DNA of 64,000 nt from Alteromonadaceae bacterium M269 (GTDB lineage Bacteria > Pseudomonadota > Gammaproteobacteria > Enterobacterales > Alteromonadaceae). Both the position numbers and the translations under genes were made by a program. The DNA lies in the NCBI GenBank assembly GCA_004353515.1, contig SMNZ01000001.1, forward strand, positions 682,001 through 746,000, in the 5' to 3' direction. The notes beneath the pieces are model-generated. The model saw only the letters and a list, made by a program, of their open reading frames with translations, was not told the DNA's origin and did not search any database. Of this stretch, positions 1 to 7,794 are shown piece by piece. Numbering within the stretch: position 1 is the stretch's first letter; each line of letters begins with the position of its first letter.

Positions 1-342
1 TTTTGTATGTGTTTTTGATCGAATAACTGAACCTCATACAAAAAAACTAAACTAGATGCTAAATGTTTGCAGCATAAGTAGTTTTTAAGCCTTAATACGA
101 AGGATAGCAAAGAAACACTCTCGCAACTGGCATGACCACTTGTAAAAAGACTAGTCCTAAATGACGTATTATTCCACTTAAACGAATACCTATTAGGATA
201 GAGCGAAAAACAACGACAAACCGTCAATTAATTAGAAAGAAAAATTAAGATAATTATGCGGATTAATATTTATTTTGATGGGTTCTATTTACGTTTAAAA
301 AAGAAACAGTTGTTTATTTAAAATACCTCTAATCAAATAAAT
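1..342. other. Gene-free left edge
   Basis: I see no convincing coding sequence here. A 9-bp perfect inverted repeat lies at the very start (TTTTGTATG at 1-9, CATACAAAA at 35-43). It could be the end of a terminator or operator belonging to a gene left of the window. The rest is AT-rich with no recognisable element. Confidence 0.5.
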
Positions 343-365
343 AAAAGGCCCTTTAAGGGCCTTTT
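343..365 (-). terminator. Rho-independent terminator of the RND operon
   Basis: The arms AAAAGGCCC and GGGCCTTTT are perfectly complementary around a 5-nt loop. Read on the minus strand the stem runs into a T-rich stretch (TTTTATTTATTT). It lies about 30 bp beyond the stop of the RND permease gene and so closes the DUF1302-DUF1329-YCF48-RND unit. Confidence 0.85.
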
Positions 366-393
366 AAAAATTTAGATATTCAAGAAAACGCTT

Positions 394-2721
394 TTATTCG
401 TTTTCTTCTTTTCTGTCACGCCAAAACAATGCTGCAAACGCCGGTAGAACAATAATAGCGCCTAACATATTTACAACGAACATAAAGGTTAGCAGCACCC
501 CCATATCAACTTGGAACTTAAGCGATGAGAACACCCAAGTACTCACACCAATTGCTAGTGTTATTCCAGTAAACAACACAGCACTGCCTCGTTCTTTCAG
601 TGCATCTAAATAAGCATCTTTAACAGATGCGCCAGCTCTAAGTTGTATGATCATCGTCGATAGAATATAAATACCGTAATCAACCCCGATACCTACACCC
701 AACGCGATAACTGGAAGTGTTGAAACTGTTAAACCAATGTTCAAGAAAGTCATCAATGCTTGCGCAAGGATAGAGACGACATACAACGGTAAGACGATGG
801 CAAGAGTTGCTTTTAACGATCTGAAGCTCAGTAAGCACAATATGATAACCGCACCAAACACGTATATCATCATTGGGTTCTGAGATGCCTTAACCGCCTC
901 ATTCGTTGCCGCCATAACGCCAACAGGTCCTGAGGCAAGTTTGAATTGAAGCTCAGACGTTTCGTACTCTTGCCTAAATTCTTTCACTGCAGCAACAACA
1001 CGTTCTATGGTTTCTGCTTTATGGTCTTCCATAAAGAGAATCACCGGCATAACTGAGCAGTTACCGTTCAACAATCCAGAAGTTGTTGGTACGCGAGAAA
1101 TCGCTTGTACCAAGGTTTGTTGATTACGCGGTAAAACTCGCCACTTGGGATTACCTTCGTTATATCCAGCATTTACAATCTTTGAGACAGAAGCCAAACT
1201 TACTGTTGATTGAACACCTTCTATATTCTCAACACGCCATTGGAGTTCATCGATAGCAGACATAATCTCGTAAGACGTACAAGCTTCCGCTTCAGTTTCA
1301 ACAAGGATTGACATGTAGTCTACTGTTATCGCGTACTTGTCAGTAATTAAAGCGGTATCTAGGTTATAGCGAGAATCCTGATGCAAAGCAGGTGCGCCAG
1401 CATCTAAATCGCCAATTTTCATTTTCTGCGCTTGAACCCAACCAAGACCGAACAACACAGCCGTCACCACAAGAATAACTCTTGCGTGTTTTATGTTCGC
1501 ACAGCCAGCAATGGTGTCCCAAAAGACATTAGCCCTATCTTCTTTGTCGCTAAACTTACCTTTGTATTTAGCCCCGCGCTGCACGTAAGACATCAACACT
1601 GGAAGTAAAATCAAGTTAGTCAAAATAATAACGGCTACACCTAAGCTCGCTGTTATTGCCAACTCACGAATAATACCAATATCAATAACAAGTAAGGTCA
1701 TGAAACCGACAGTGTCTGACAGCAATGCAATACCACCAGGTATCAACAAAGTTCTAAATGCAAATATTGCTGCTTCTTTAGCGTCCATACCTGCTATTGC
1801 TTGTTTGCCATGCGTATTGATCATTTGAACGCCATGACTCACACCTATTGCAAATACTAAGAATGGAACCAATATCGACATCGGGTCTAACCCAAAGCCA
1901 ATAACGGTTAACAGTCCCAATTGCCATACAACAGCAACCACGGAACACAGCAGAGGTAAAAGCGTTAACACAAAAGATTTACAGAAGAAGTAAACCAGTA
2001 CCCCAGTTATCGCAATAGCTATCGCAAAGAAGAGAACCACATCTTTCGCGCCTTCAGCTACGTCACCAATCATTTTGGTAAAACCGATAATATGAAGTGT
2101 TATATCTTCACTCTCATATTGGCCACGTAACTGCTCCTCCAACTTGCCAGCAAAGGCAATTGTATTCAGTTGCTCGCCAGTTTCAGGGTCAATATCCAAC
2201 AATTGAGCCTTCACCATGGCACAGCTGAAATCATCTGAAATTAGATCACCAACAATCCCTGCTTTTGTAATATTCTTTGATACCGCTTGTATTGCCGAAT
2301 CACTTGAAGAGTTAAAGTCAGCTGGTATAACCGGTCCGCCCGAAAATCCACCTTCAACAATTTCCGTAAAGCGAGTCGAAGAAGAAAAAATAGATTTAAC
2401 CAAAGCTCTATCAACACCAGGGATAAAGAAAACTTCATCATGAACCTGTTTCAGTGTGTCGAAGAATCTTTGGTTGTATATATCCCCATCCACGTTACAA
2501 ACGGAGACCAATATACTGTTAGCGCCACCAAAATCTTTACGATGCTTAATATAGTTTTTCATGTAAGGATGGTTAAGCGGGATGTTCTTGGTAAAGCCTG
2601 CATCTAACTTCAACTGAGAAGCTTGATAAGCAAGCCCTACAGTCGCCAAAATAAACAGAAAGATAACAGCTAATCTGTTTCTGAATACGGCGAACTCTAA
2701 TGCATCGATAATCTTATTCAT
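394..2721 (-). CDS. RND superfamily (MMPL-type) permease
   Basis: A 775-residue inner-membrane transporter of the RND superfamily. It looks like the HAE-3/MMPL type that moves hydrophobic molecules or lipids by proton motive force. There is an N-terminal membrane helix (about 15-32), a large periplasmic loop (about 40-225), a bundle of helices (about 226-380), a second N-helix and loop (about 412-615), and a final bundle. The helix corresponding to TM10 carries the typical Asp-Tyr pair (D681-Y682 in GVGIGVDYGIYI); the equivalent place in the first half reads GVSHG (S295-H296), so the proton-relay residues are asymmetric. The ATG follows the YCF48 stop by 3 bp, so the two are co-transcribed. 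The protein is smaller than AcrB-type pumps and no membrane-fusion partner is adjacent. Class is secure; substrate is unknown. Confidence 0.85.
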   Translation of the reverse strand: MNKIIDALEFAVFRNRLAVIFLFILATVGLAYQASQLKLDAGFTKNIPLNHPYMKNYIKHRKDFGGANSILVSVCNVDGDIYNQRFFDTLKQVHDEVFFIPGVDRALVKSIFSSSTRFTEIVEGGFSGGPVIPADFNSSSDSAIQAVSKNITKAGIVGDLISDDFSCAMVKAQLLDIDPETGEQLNTIAFAGKLEEQLRGQYESEDITLHIIGFTKMIGDVAEGAKDVVLFFAIAIAITGVLVYFFCKSFVLTLLPLLCSVVAVVWQLGLLTVIGFGLDPMSILVPFLVFAIGVSHGVQMINTHGKQAIAGMDAKEAAIFAFRTLLIPGGIALLSDTVGFMTLLVIDIGIIRELAITASLGVAVIILTNLILLPVLMSYVQRGAKYKGKFSDKEDRANVFWDTIAGCANIKHARVILVVTAVLFGLGWVQAQKMKIGDLDAGAPALHQDSRYNLDTALITDKYAITVDYMSILVETEAEACTSYEIMSAIDELQWRVENIEGVQSTVSLASVSKIVNAGYNEGNPKWRVLPRNQQTLVQAISRVPTTSGLLNGNCSVMPVILFMEDHKAETIERVVAAVKEFRQEYETSELQFKLASGPVGVMAATNEAVKASQNPMMIYVFGAVIILCLLSFRSLKATLAIVLPLYVVSILAQALMTFLNIGLTVSTLPVIALGVGIGVDYGIYILSTMIIQLRAGASVKDAYLDALKERGSAVLFTGITLAIGVSTWVFSSLKFQVDMGVLLTFMFVVNMLGAIIVLPAFAALFWRDRKEENE

Positions 2722-2724
2722 TAA

Positions 2725-3747
2725 CTACTTAGCTCCCAGATAATCTAATGCTAAAACCTTTACGCCTTGCGCTGTTACAACGACTAACTGATCTTTAAAC
2801 CAAACACCATTAACAATAGCGACACCTTCTTCCGTTTGAGCATAGGTTGTCTCATCTTTGTTATCGATCATGAGTGACGCGCCATTATTTCCAACGGCTA
2901 ACACTCTATTGCTGGGTAATTGAACCAACGAATTGAATGACAGTTCGCCAGTTTGAGGTATTTTGGTCCAACGCTCAGTCACTCCATCTAATCGATAGAC
3001 ATTGCCGCGTAACCCGGCAGCGTATAGACCATTATTCTCAACATTTGCGATATCGAAGAATGAGCCATAGTAATCGACATCTAATCGAATCCATGATTTA
3101 CCCCAATCTTCACTAACAGCCAATAAACCAGATTCACCAGCAATGTATAGCTTGTCACCAGAACGATGTATGCGATTTAAATGAGGAAGGATTGAACCTA
3201 ATTCCTCTAAGTAAAATGCTTCGTCTTCTGCCTTAATTTCTTCGAGGTATTCCTGATCTTCTTGCGATAATAGCGTTGCGTGTTGGACACTATTCCAACT
3301 TTGCCCCGCGTCTTCGGTCTCGTAGTAAGTGCCATATGCACCTATTGCGATACCTTTTTTATCGTCTAAAAATAAGACATCAAGCAAAGGTCTCTCAGAC
3401 TCAGGTAAAAATTGTTGAACTTGCCAATTAGCACCTGCATCAGTGGTATGCAGAATAACGCTGTCATGGCCAACTACCCACCCTTGATTATCCTCAAAGT
3501 GAACAGCTGTTAGGGTTGATTCGGTAGGAACTTGTTGTTGTGTCCAATCTGAACCGTTGGTAGAGCTTAGAATATGTCCTCTTTCGCCAACAACAAACAA
3601 TCGTTCAGTGGAGGAAGTGGCAATATCGAGTAACAGTGATTGGTCAGCTAGCGGAGCTATATAAGACTCGTCTTGTTGCGCTAACACACTAAAACTAGAT
3701 GCTAAACCACAAGCAATAATTAATTTTAGAAAGTTTTTTTTAATCAT
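2725..3747 (-). CDS. YCF48/BNR-repeat beta-propeller, exported
   Basis: A 340-residue protein with a clear signal peptide (cut after about SVLA, residue 23), followed by repeated blades of the form GxxGxIxxTxDxGxxW. Examples are GERGHILSSTNGSDW, GHDSVILHTTDAGANW, GAYGTYYETEDAGQSW and GESGLLAVSEDWGKSW, giving about six blades. The family resembles the photosystem II assembly factor YCF48/Hcf136, but in non-photosynthetic bacteria these are periplasmic or outer-membrane propellers of unknown role. It sits between the DUF1329 gene and the RND permease, which suggests a scaffold for the same envelope system. An acidic stretch (about 160-185) interrupts the blades. A stem-loop lies in the 58-bp gap upstream. 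Confidence 0.8.
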   Translation of the reverse strand: MIKKNFLKLIIACGLASSFSVLAQQDESYIAPLADQSLLLDIATSSTERLFVVGERGHILSSTNGSDWTQQQVPTESTLTAVHFEDNQGWVVGHDSVILHTTDAGANWQVQQFLPESERPLLDVLFLDDKKGIAIGAYGTYYETEDAGQSWNSVQHATLLSQEDQEYLEEIKAEDEAFYLEELGSILPHLNRIHRSGDKLYIAGESGLLAVSEDWGKSWIRLDVDYYGSFFDIANVENNGLYAAGLRGNVYRLDGVTERWTKIPQTGELSFNSLVQLPSNRVLAVGNNGASLMIDNKDETTYAQTEEGVAIVNGVWFKDQLVVVTAQGVKVLALDYLGAK

Positions 3748-3772
3748 AGAAAAGTTGTTTGTCGTAAATGAA

Positions 3773-3795
3773 AACGGTTGGCAAAGCCAACCGTT
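3773..3795 (-). terminator. Intra-operon stem-loop (possible attenuator)
   Basis: Arms AACGGTTGGC and GCCAACCGTT pair perfectly over 10 bp around a 3-nt loop. On the minus strand the stem is followed by TTTTCATTT, a short T-run. It sits between the DUF1329 stop and the YCF48 start, so it may partly terminate transcription or stabilise the upstream mRNA, making DUF1302/DUF1329 more abundant than YCF48/RND. Confidence 0.6.
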
Positions 3796-3805
3796 ATTTC
3801 GAATT

Positions 3806-5167
3806 CTAACGTCTGCCTTCCCTTCGCAATGCTTGCGGAGTGAATTGACTATTATTCAGTTCGATATCGAAATCGTACGTTTTCTCTTCATTATCCAAGC
3901 CTAATGCAAGGTAACGGCGAGAGTTCAAATCATGGTTAACTTCAAGCGTAGTCCAATGTGTTGGTACTTCATAGTAATTCATACCGTGAGCAACATTCAC
4001 TCGGTACAACTCACCACGGTTATCATACATATCAGCTACTTGAATTTGCCAGCTATCTTCATCTAGGAAGAACACGCGCTTTTTATATATGTGGCGGAAT
4101 TCAGGCTTAACATTGGCTTCAACAACCCAAACTCTATGTTTCTCATAACGCGTTAAGCTAGGCTCAACGTGACCAGGTTTAAGTATGTCTTTATATTTCA
4201 GGCTATCAGAATGAATCTTGTATGAGTTATATGCAACATACATTTCTTGTTTGCCTTTTAGTGTCCAGTCATAACGATTAGGTGCGCCGTTAAACATATC
4301 GAAATCATCAGTTGTACGCAGGCCGTCAGCTGCTGTTCCTGGAGCATCATAAGCAATGTTAGGTGCGCGACGAACACGACGTTGTCCTGTGTTATAAGTC
4401 CAAGCCTGACGAGGTTCGCGTATTTGGTCCATTGTTTCGTGTACAAGCAATGCAGTACCTGCTAGTCGAGCAGGTGTTGTAACTTTTTGCTTGAATCTAA
4501 ACAAAATATTTTCTTCAAATAACTTCTCAGGTGTTGTGTTTGGCTCTGAGTAATTAACCTTCAAAAGCTCGTCGAAGCCGATGACATTGTATGCGCCGTT
4601 CGCAGTAGGAGCAGCTTGACCACCAAAACGGCGTATGTTTTCACCACGGTATCTCAACAAGTGGTTCCAAATTGCTTCAAGACCATTTTGAGGAATAGGG
4701 AAAGGAACACCAATAGCGGCATTCTTAATACCATTACCACCTTCAACTAATTCTGCTTTTGTCGCATTTGTTTTAGTTGCGTCGTAGACACTTTGAGGGT
4801 TAGAAGCTGTTCTTCGCGTCTGATAAACAGGCATGTTGTATGTGTCTGGATAAATCTCAAACAACTTCTTCTGCCCTTCAGACAAGAACTCAGCATGCTC
4901 TGCCATATTTTGAGCAGTAATAACAAACAGTGGTTTGTCGTCAGCAAATGGATCAGGGTGATGATCCCCTACTTTATATCCAGATGGAGCAGAAGTAATA
5001 CCTCCATTCCACGCAGGGATACTCCCATCAGTATTACCTGCTTTTTCACCACCAAGAGGCGTTAGCTCTGTACCTAATTTTGCAGCCTCTGCTTCGGATA
5101 CTTTAGCATTTGCGGCAGAGCCAAATACCAATGATACAGCAACAGCGACTAGGGCTAATTTTTTCAT
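3806..5167 (-). CDS. DUF1329 protein, exported (LolA-like fold family)
   Basis: A 453-residue protein with a signal peptide (MKKLALVAVAVSLVFGSAANA). It matches the DUF1329 family, often labelled outer-membrane lipoprotein-sorting protein: early GTELTPLGGEKAGNTDGSIPAW, a central QRRVRRAPNIAYD and late RVFFLDEDSWQIQVADMYD are typical. I start at the ATG at 5167, 8 bp after a GGGAG ribosome site, rather than an in-frame TTG two codons earlier. It is 12 bp downstream of the DUF1302 gene. The pairing DUF1302-DUF1329 recurs in lipid- and hydrocarbon-degrading proteobacteria (from memory). The likely role is periplasmic carriage of a hydrophobic compound. That role is inference; family membership is firm. 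Confidence 0.85.
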   Translation of the reverse strand: MKKLALVAVAVSLVFGSAANAKVSEAEAAKLGTELTPLGGEKAGNTDGSIPAWNGGITSAPSGYKVGDHHPDPFADDKPLFVITAQNMAEHAEFLSEGQKKLFEIYPDTYNMPVYQTRRTASNPQSVYDATKTNATKAELVEGGNGIKNAAIGVPFPIPQNGLEAIWNHLLRYRGENIRRFGGQAAPTANGAYNVIGFDELLKVNYSEPNTTPEKLFEENILFRFKQKVTTPARLAGTALLVHETMDQIREPRQAWTYNTGQRRVRRAPNIAYDAPGTAADGLRTTDDFDMFNGAPNRYDWTLKGKQEMYVAYNSYKIHSDSLKYKDILKPGHVEPSLTRYEKHRVWVVEANVKPEFRHIYKKRVFFLDEDSWQIQVADMYDNRGELYRVNVAHGMNYYEVPTHWTTLEVNHDLNSRRYLALGLDNEEKTYDFDIELNNSQFTPQALRREGRR

Positions 5168-5179
5168 ACTCAATACTCC

Positions 5180-7258
5180 CTAGATTGCGTAGTTAATTAC
5201 GAAAGAAACGAAATCACGATCAGATAGCGCGTTAGATGTTCCGACACCATCCCAAAATGCATTATAAGAAATGCTCGCTGTCCAACGACTTAAGTAGTCG
5301 AAGTTCAAGCTGAAGTTTGCTGATTTACGATCTTCGATGAATAAGAATAATGGATCGGGCGTTGTACCATCGACATCGTGCGCAAAGGTCGCACGTGCAT
5401 TTAAGTTAACGCCAGCGTAGATATTGTTAAAGGTCGCATTAACCAATAGACGGTATCCCCAAGCGTCATCTGATGGGAATGGGTTTGTTTCTGGACCACC
5501 AGAAATACCCTGTAGAAGCCCTTCACGACGACTTACAGTACCATCAGGCAATGTAACAGGTGGTAATCCACCACTTCTAGCCGTACCTGGACCATTCAAA
5601 CGAATAAGTTCAGGATCTGGAAAGTCGCGGATATCGATATAAGCGAATTCACCTAATACAGTCAGGTTATCAGTCCCTAATGCTGGACCGAAAACATGAG
5701 TTAATGTGAATTGCGTTTGTAACGTATCTGATTCTACGAAACCTGGCAGAGATTCGCCTGGCCCTACTGTACGGCCAAGGAAGTTATCCAACTGAGAAAT
5801 ACCTGCTAAGTCTGGTCTCAAACCAACATTAGCTAACTGTTGAGGGAAGCCAGCAAATAAAAGTTCAACATCATCAATTTGTAGTGGTTCATCTGGACGG
5901 TATGCGATTTCACCAGCTAAAGCAGTTTCCCCAATGTTGGTATTAAAACTGAAACCATACAGTTTGATATCTTCATTGTAGTTAACAGTTACGTCTGTAA
6001 ACGCATTCAAATCCTGTATGTTAGCTGAAGTAATAGTGTTGGTAGCTAAGAAACCAACATCAGCACCAATAGTTGCCGCAGTAAAGTCTGAAGCCGTACC
6101 AGAAATAATAGGTACCTTATTGTGGTAGTTGATCAAATAAACACTGAATTCTGTTTCATTCAATTCTTCAGCGTAATAACTCGCTTTAATACCATATTGA
6201 CCTTGGTCACTTGGATCATTTCTGAAGTTAACGCTATTACCACGGATCGCAACTGTAGTTGGGTACGCTAGGTATGCTTGGCTGATAGTAGAAGGATCAG
6301 CTCCTGCTCTAAGCGCGTCACCTAATTGATTCAACTCGCTAAGCAAGAAATCTAAGTTGATATCTGGGTTACCTGTAAAGCCAAGTTGGATGTTTTGAGC
6401 TTGACCACCTTCACCAACAAAGTCATTGGTAGATAAGAAACTGCCTGAAACAGGAAGTACACTGTTCTGCCATTCGTATTGATAGTATGCGGATAAGCTG
6501 AAGTTGTCAGTTAATTGAGCTGAACCAAATACTGTTCCTACCGGAATAAAGATTTCTCTTAACTCAGCACCTGGAGACTGTGAACGTGCAACGTCAACTG
6601 GGTTACTGGTGTTGATACCGTGTTGAATAAAGGTACTTTCACCCCAGCTAATAACCTGTTCACCAATACGGAAAGTTACTGGAACATTGCCGATATCAAA
6701 ATCCGTATAGAAGAACGCATCTAAGATACGTGCATCTTTACACAGGAATTCTGCCGCTCTTGGGTCTGCACAGTTATCATTAGGCTGACCTGTAATAGGG
6801 TTTACATGGTCGCGAGTACTGTCTTCTTGTTCAAAATCATAGAAGTAAAAACCACGGATAAAAATACCGCTGTTTTTATATCTTAGGTCAAGCTCATGCG
6901 TTCCTTTAAAAACAGTTGAGAAAGCTTCACCAGAGTCATGATTAAGGTTACCAAGGTCGCCATTATTTGAGAATCCGCCTTGCCCTTCGTTGAATATCTG
7001 GCTTGCGCTAAAAAGACGGTTAGTTGCAGGGTTGTAACCTGTGAAGTCGAAATTTGGTAAGTTACTGTTACCGATTAATGAAAGATCTCTGTCTTCAACA
7101 CGAATACTTGTTCCCAACGAGAATGTTGAGTCAAAGCTTAATGCCCAATCACCTTTCTCCCAACCTACTGCGGATGCAGTAGAGCTAGATAAAGCTAAAA
7201 TCGTTGCTATGCCCAGCGCAACAGGTGTTCTTGTAAATTTCATAGGCTTGAGCTTCAT
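5180..7258 (-). CDS. DUF1302 outer-membrane beta-barrel protein
   Basis: A 692-residue exported protein. The signal peptide ends near STASA (about residue 30), and the mature part is rich in alternating aromatic beta-strands. It ends in a strand closing with aromatic/hydrophobic residues (SFVINYAI), as expected for a barrel. Internal strings such as FRIGEQVISWGESTFIQHG and SVYLINYHNKVPI are typical of DUF1302. It is the first gene of the four-gene envelope operon. The ATG at 7258 has an AGGAG upstream; a second ATG five codons in lacks one. Members probably form outer-membrane channels or substrate binders for hydrophobic molecules, but this has little direct proof. Confidence 0.85.
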   Translation of the reverse strand: MKLKPMKFTRTPVALGIATILALSSSTASAVGWEKGDWALSFDSTFSLGTSIRVEDRDLSLIGNSNLPNFDFTGYNPATNRLFSASQIFNEGQGGFSNNGDLGNLNHDSGEAFSTVFKGTHELDLRYKNSGIFIRGFYFYDFEQEDSTRDHVNPITGQPNDNCADPRAAEFLCKDARILDAFFYTDFDIGNVPVTFRIGEQVISWGESTFIQHGINTSNPVDVARSQSPGAELREIFIPVGTVFGSAQLTDNFSLSAYYQYEWQNSVLPVSGSFLSTNDFVGEGGQAQNIQLGFTGNPDINLDFLLSELNQLGDALRAGADPSTISQAYLAYPTTVAIRGNSVNFRNDPSDQGQYGIKASYYAEELNETEFSVYLINYHNKVPIISGTASDFTAATIGADVGFLATNTITSANIQDLNAFTDVTVNYNEDIKLYGFSFNTNIGETALAGEIAYRPDEPLQIDDVELLFAGFPQQLANVGLRPDLAGISQLDNFLGRTVGPGESLPGFVESDTLQTQFTLTHVFGPALGTDNLTVLGEFAYIDIRDFPDPELIRLNGPGTARSGGLPPVTLPDGTVSRREGLLQGISGGPETNPFPSDDAWGYRLLVNATFNNIYAGVNLNARATFAHDVDGTTPDPLFLFIEDRKSANFSLNFDYLSRWTASISYNAFWDGVGTSNALSDRDFVSFVINYAI

Positions 7259-7331
7259 TTGGGATATCCTCTCCTGTTCCTATAGACAAGCTTTTATAAG
7301 AATAATAAGTTTGAAATGACTTTTTAATTTA

Positions 7332-7352
7332 CAAAATGATTACATCATTTTG
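7332..7352. promoter_or_regulatory. Palindromic operator candidate before the DUF1302 operon
   Basis: Perfect arms CAAAATGA and TCATTTTG flank the 5-nt centre TTACA, about 75 bp upstream of the DUF1302 start. The size and symmetry suit a dimeric regulator such as a TetR- or GntR-type protein. No regulator gene is adjacent. Confidence 0.5.
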
Positions 7353-7565
7353 ATGCTTTAGCAAGAACTAATCGTACCAGTTGCAGCTAGTAACCATCTA
7401 GCTTGTCGAGGAATTCGTCCATTTTAAGTGTTCATGTAATGTTAATCCTCCGTATGATTTTCGGAGGCAGATCTCAACATTGATTACTGTTTAATCAGAA
7501 TTAATTCTCAGGAGTTTATTATAGACGAGACTTTGGCTTATGTTTCGGTAATTTGGTATGGATTA
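7353..7565. other. Gap between DUF2835 end and the DUF1302 promoter
   Basis: The gap holds a hairpin (CCTCCG at 7447-7452, CGGAGG at 7462-7467) without a T-run. It may be a weak end point for the pepN-DUF2835 transcript. No other element is recognisable and no coding sequence is supported. Confidence 0.4.
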
Positions 7566-7787
7566 TTACCTGACTTTATCGAACGAAATAATCTTATTTT
7601 GATCGGACACAACCATTTTGAATTTACCTTGTATACCATCCTTGGTTGTATATGGTCGAAGATTGACTATAGGTAGCTGAACGCGTTCGCCGGAATCTGC
7701 CGTCATAATAGCAACATTCCGGCCAGGTTCGTAAAGTTGTTCACACTGTAGGTAACTCACATTGAGCGTAAAAAAATACTGCCTCAT
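7566..7787 (-). CDS. DUF2835 small conserved protein
   Basis: A 73-residue protein beginning MRQYFFTLNVSYLQCEQLY, with the conserved centre GERVQLPIVNLRPYTTKDGIQGKF that marks DUF2835. It starts 7 bp after the pepN stop with an AGG ribosome site, so it is translated from the pepN mRNA. The family is common in Vibrio/Shewanella/Alteromonas relatives and has no assigned function that I know of. It is probably a small beta-rich cytoplasmic protein, since no signal or membrane segment is visible. Confidence 0.8.
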   Translation of the reverse strand: MRQYFFTLNVSYLQCEQLYEPGRNVAIMTADSGERVQLPIVNLRPYTTKDGIQGKFKMVVSDQNKIISFDKVR

Positions 7788-7794
7788 CTTCTAC

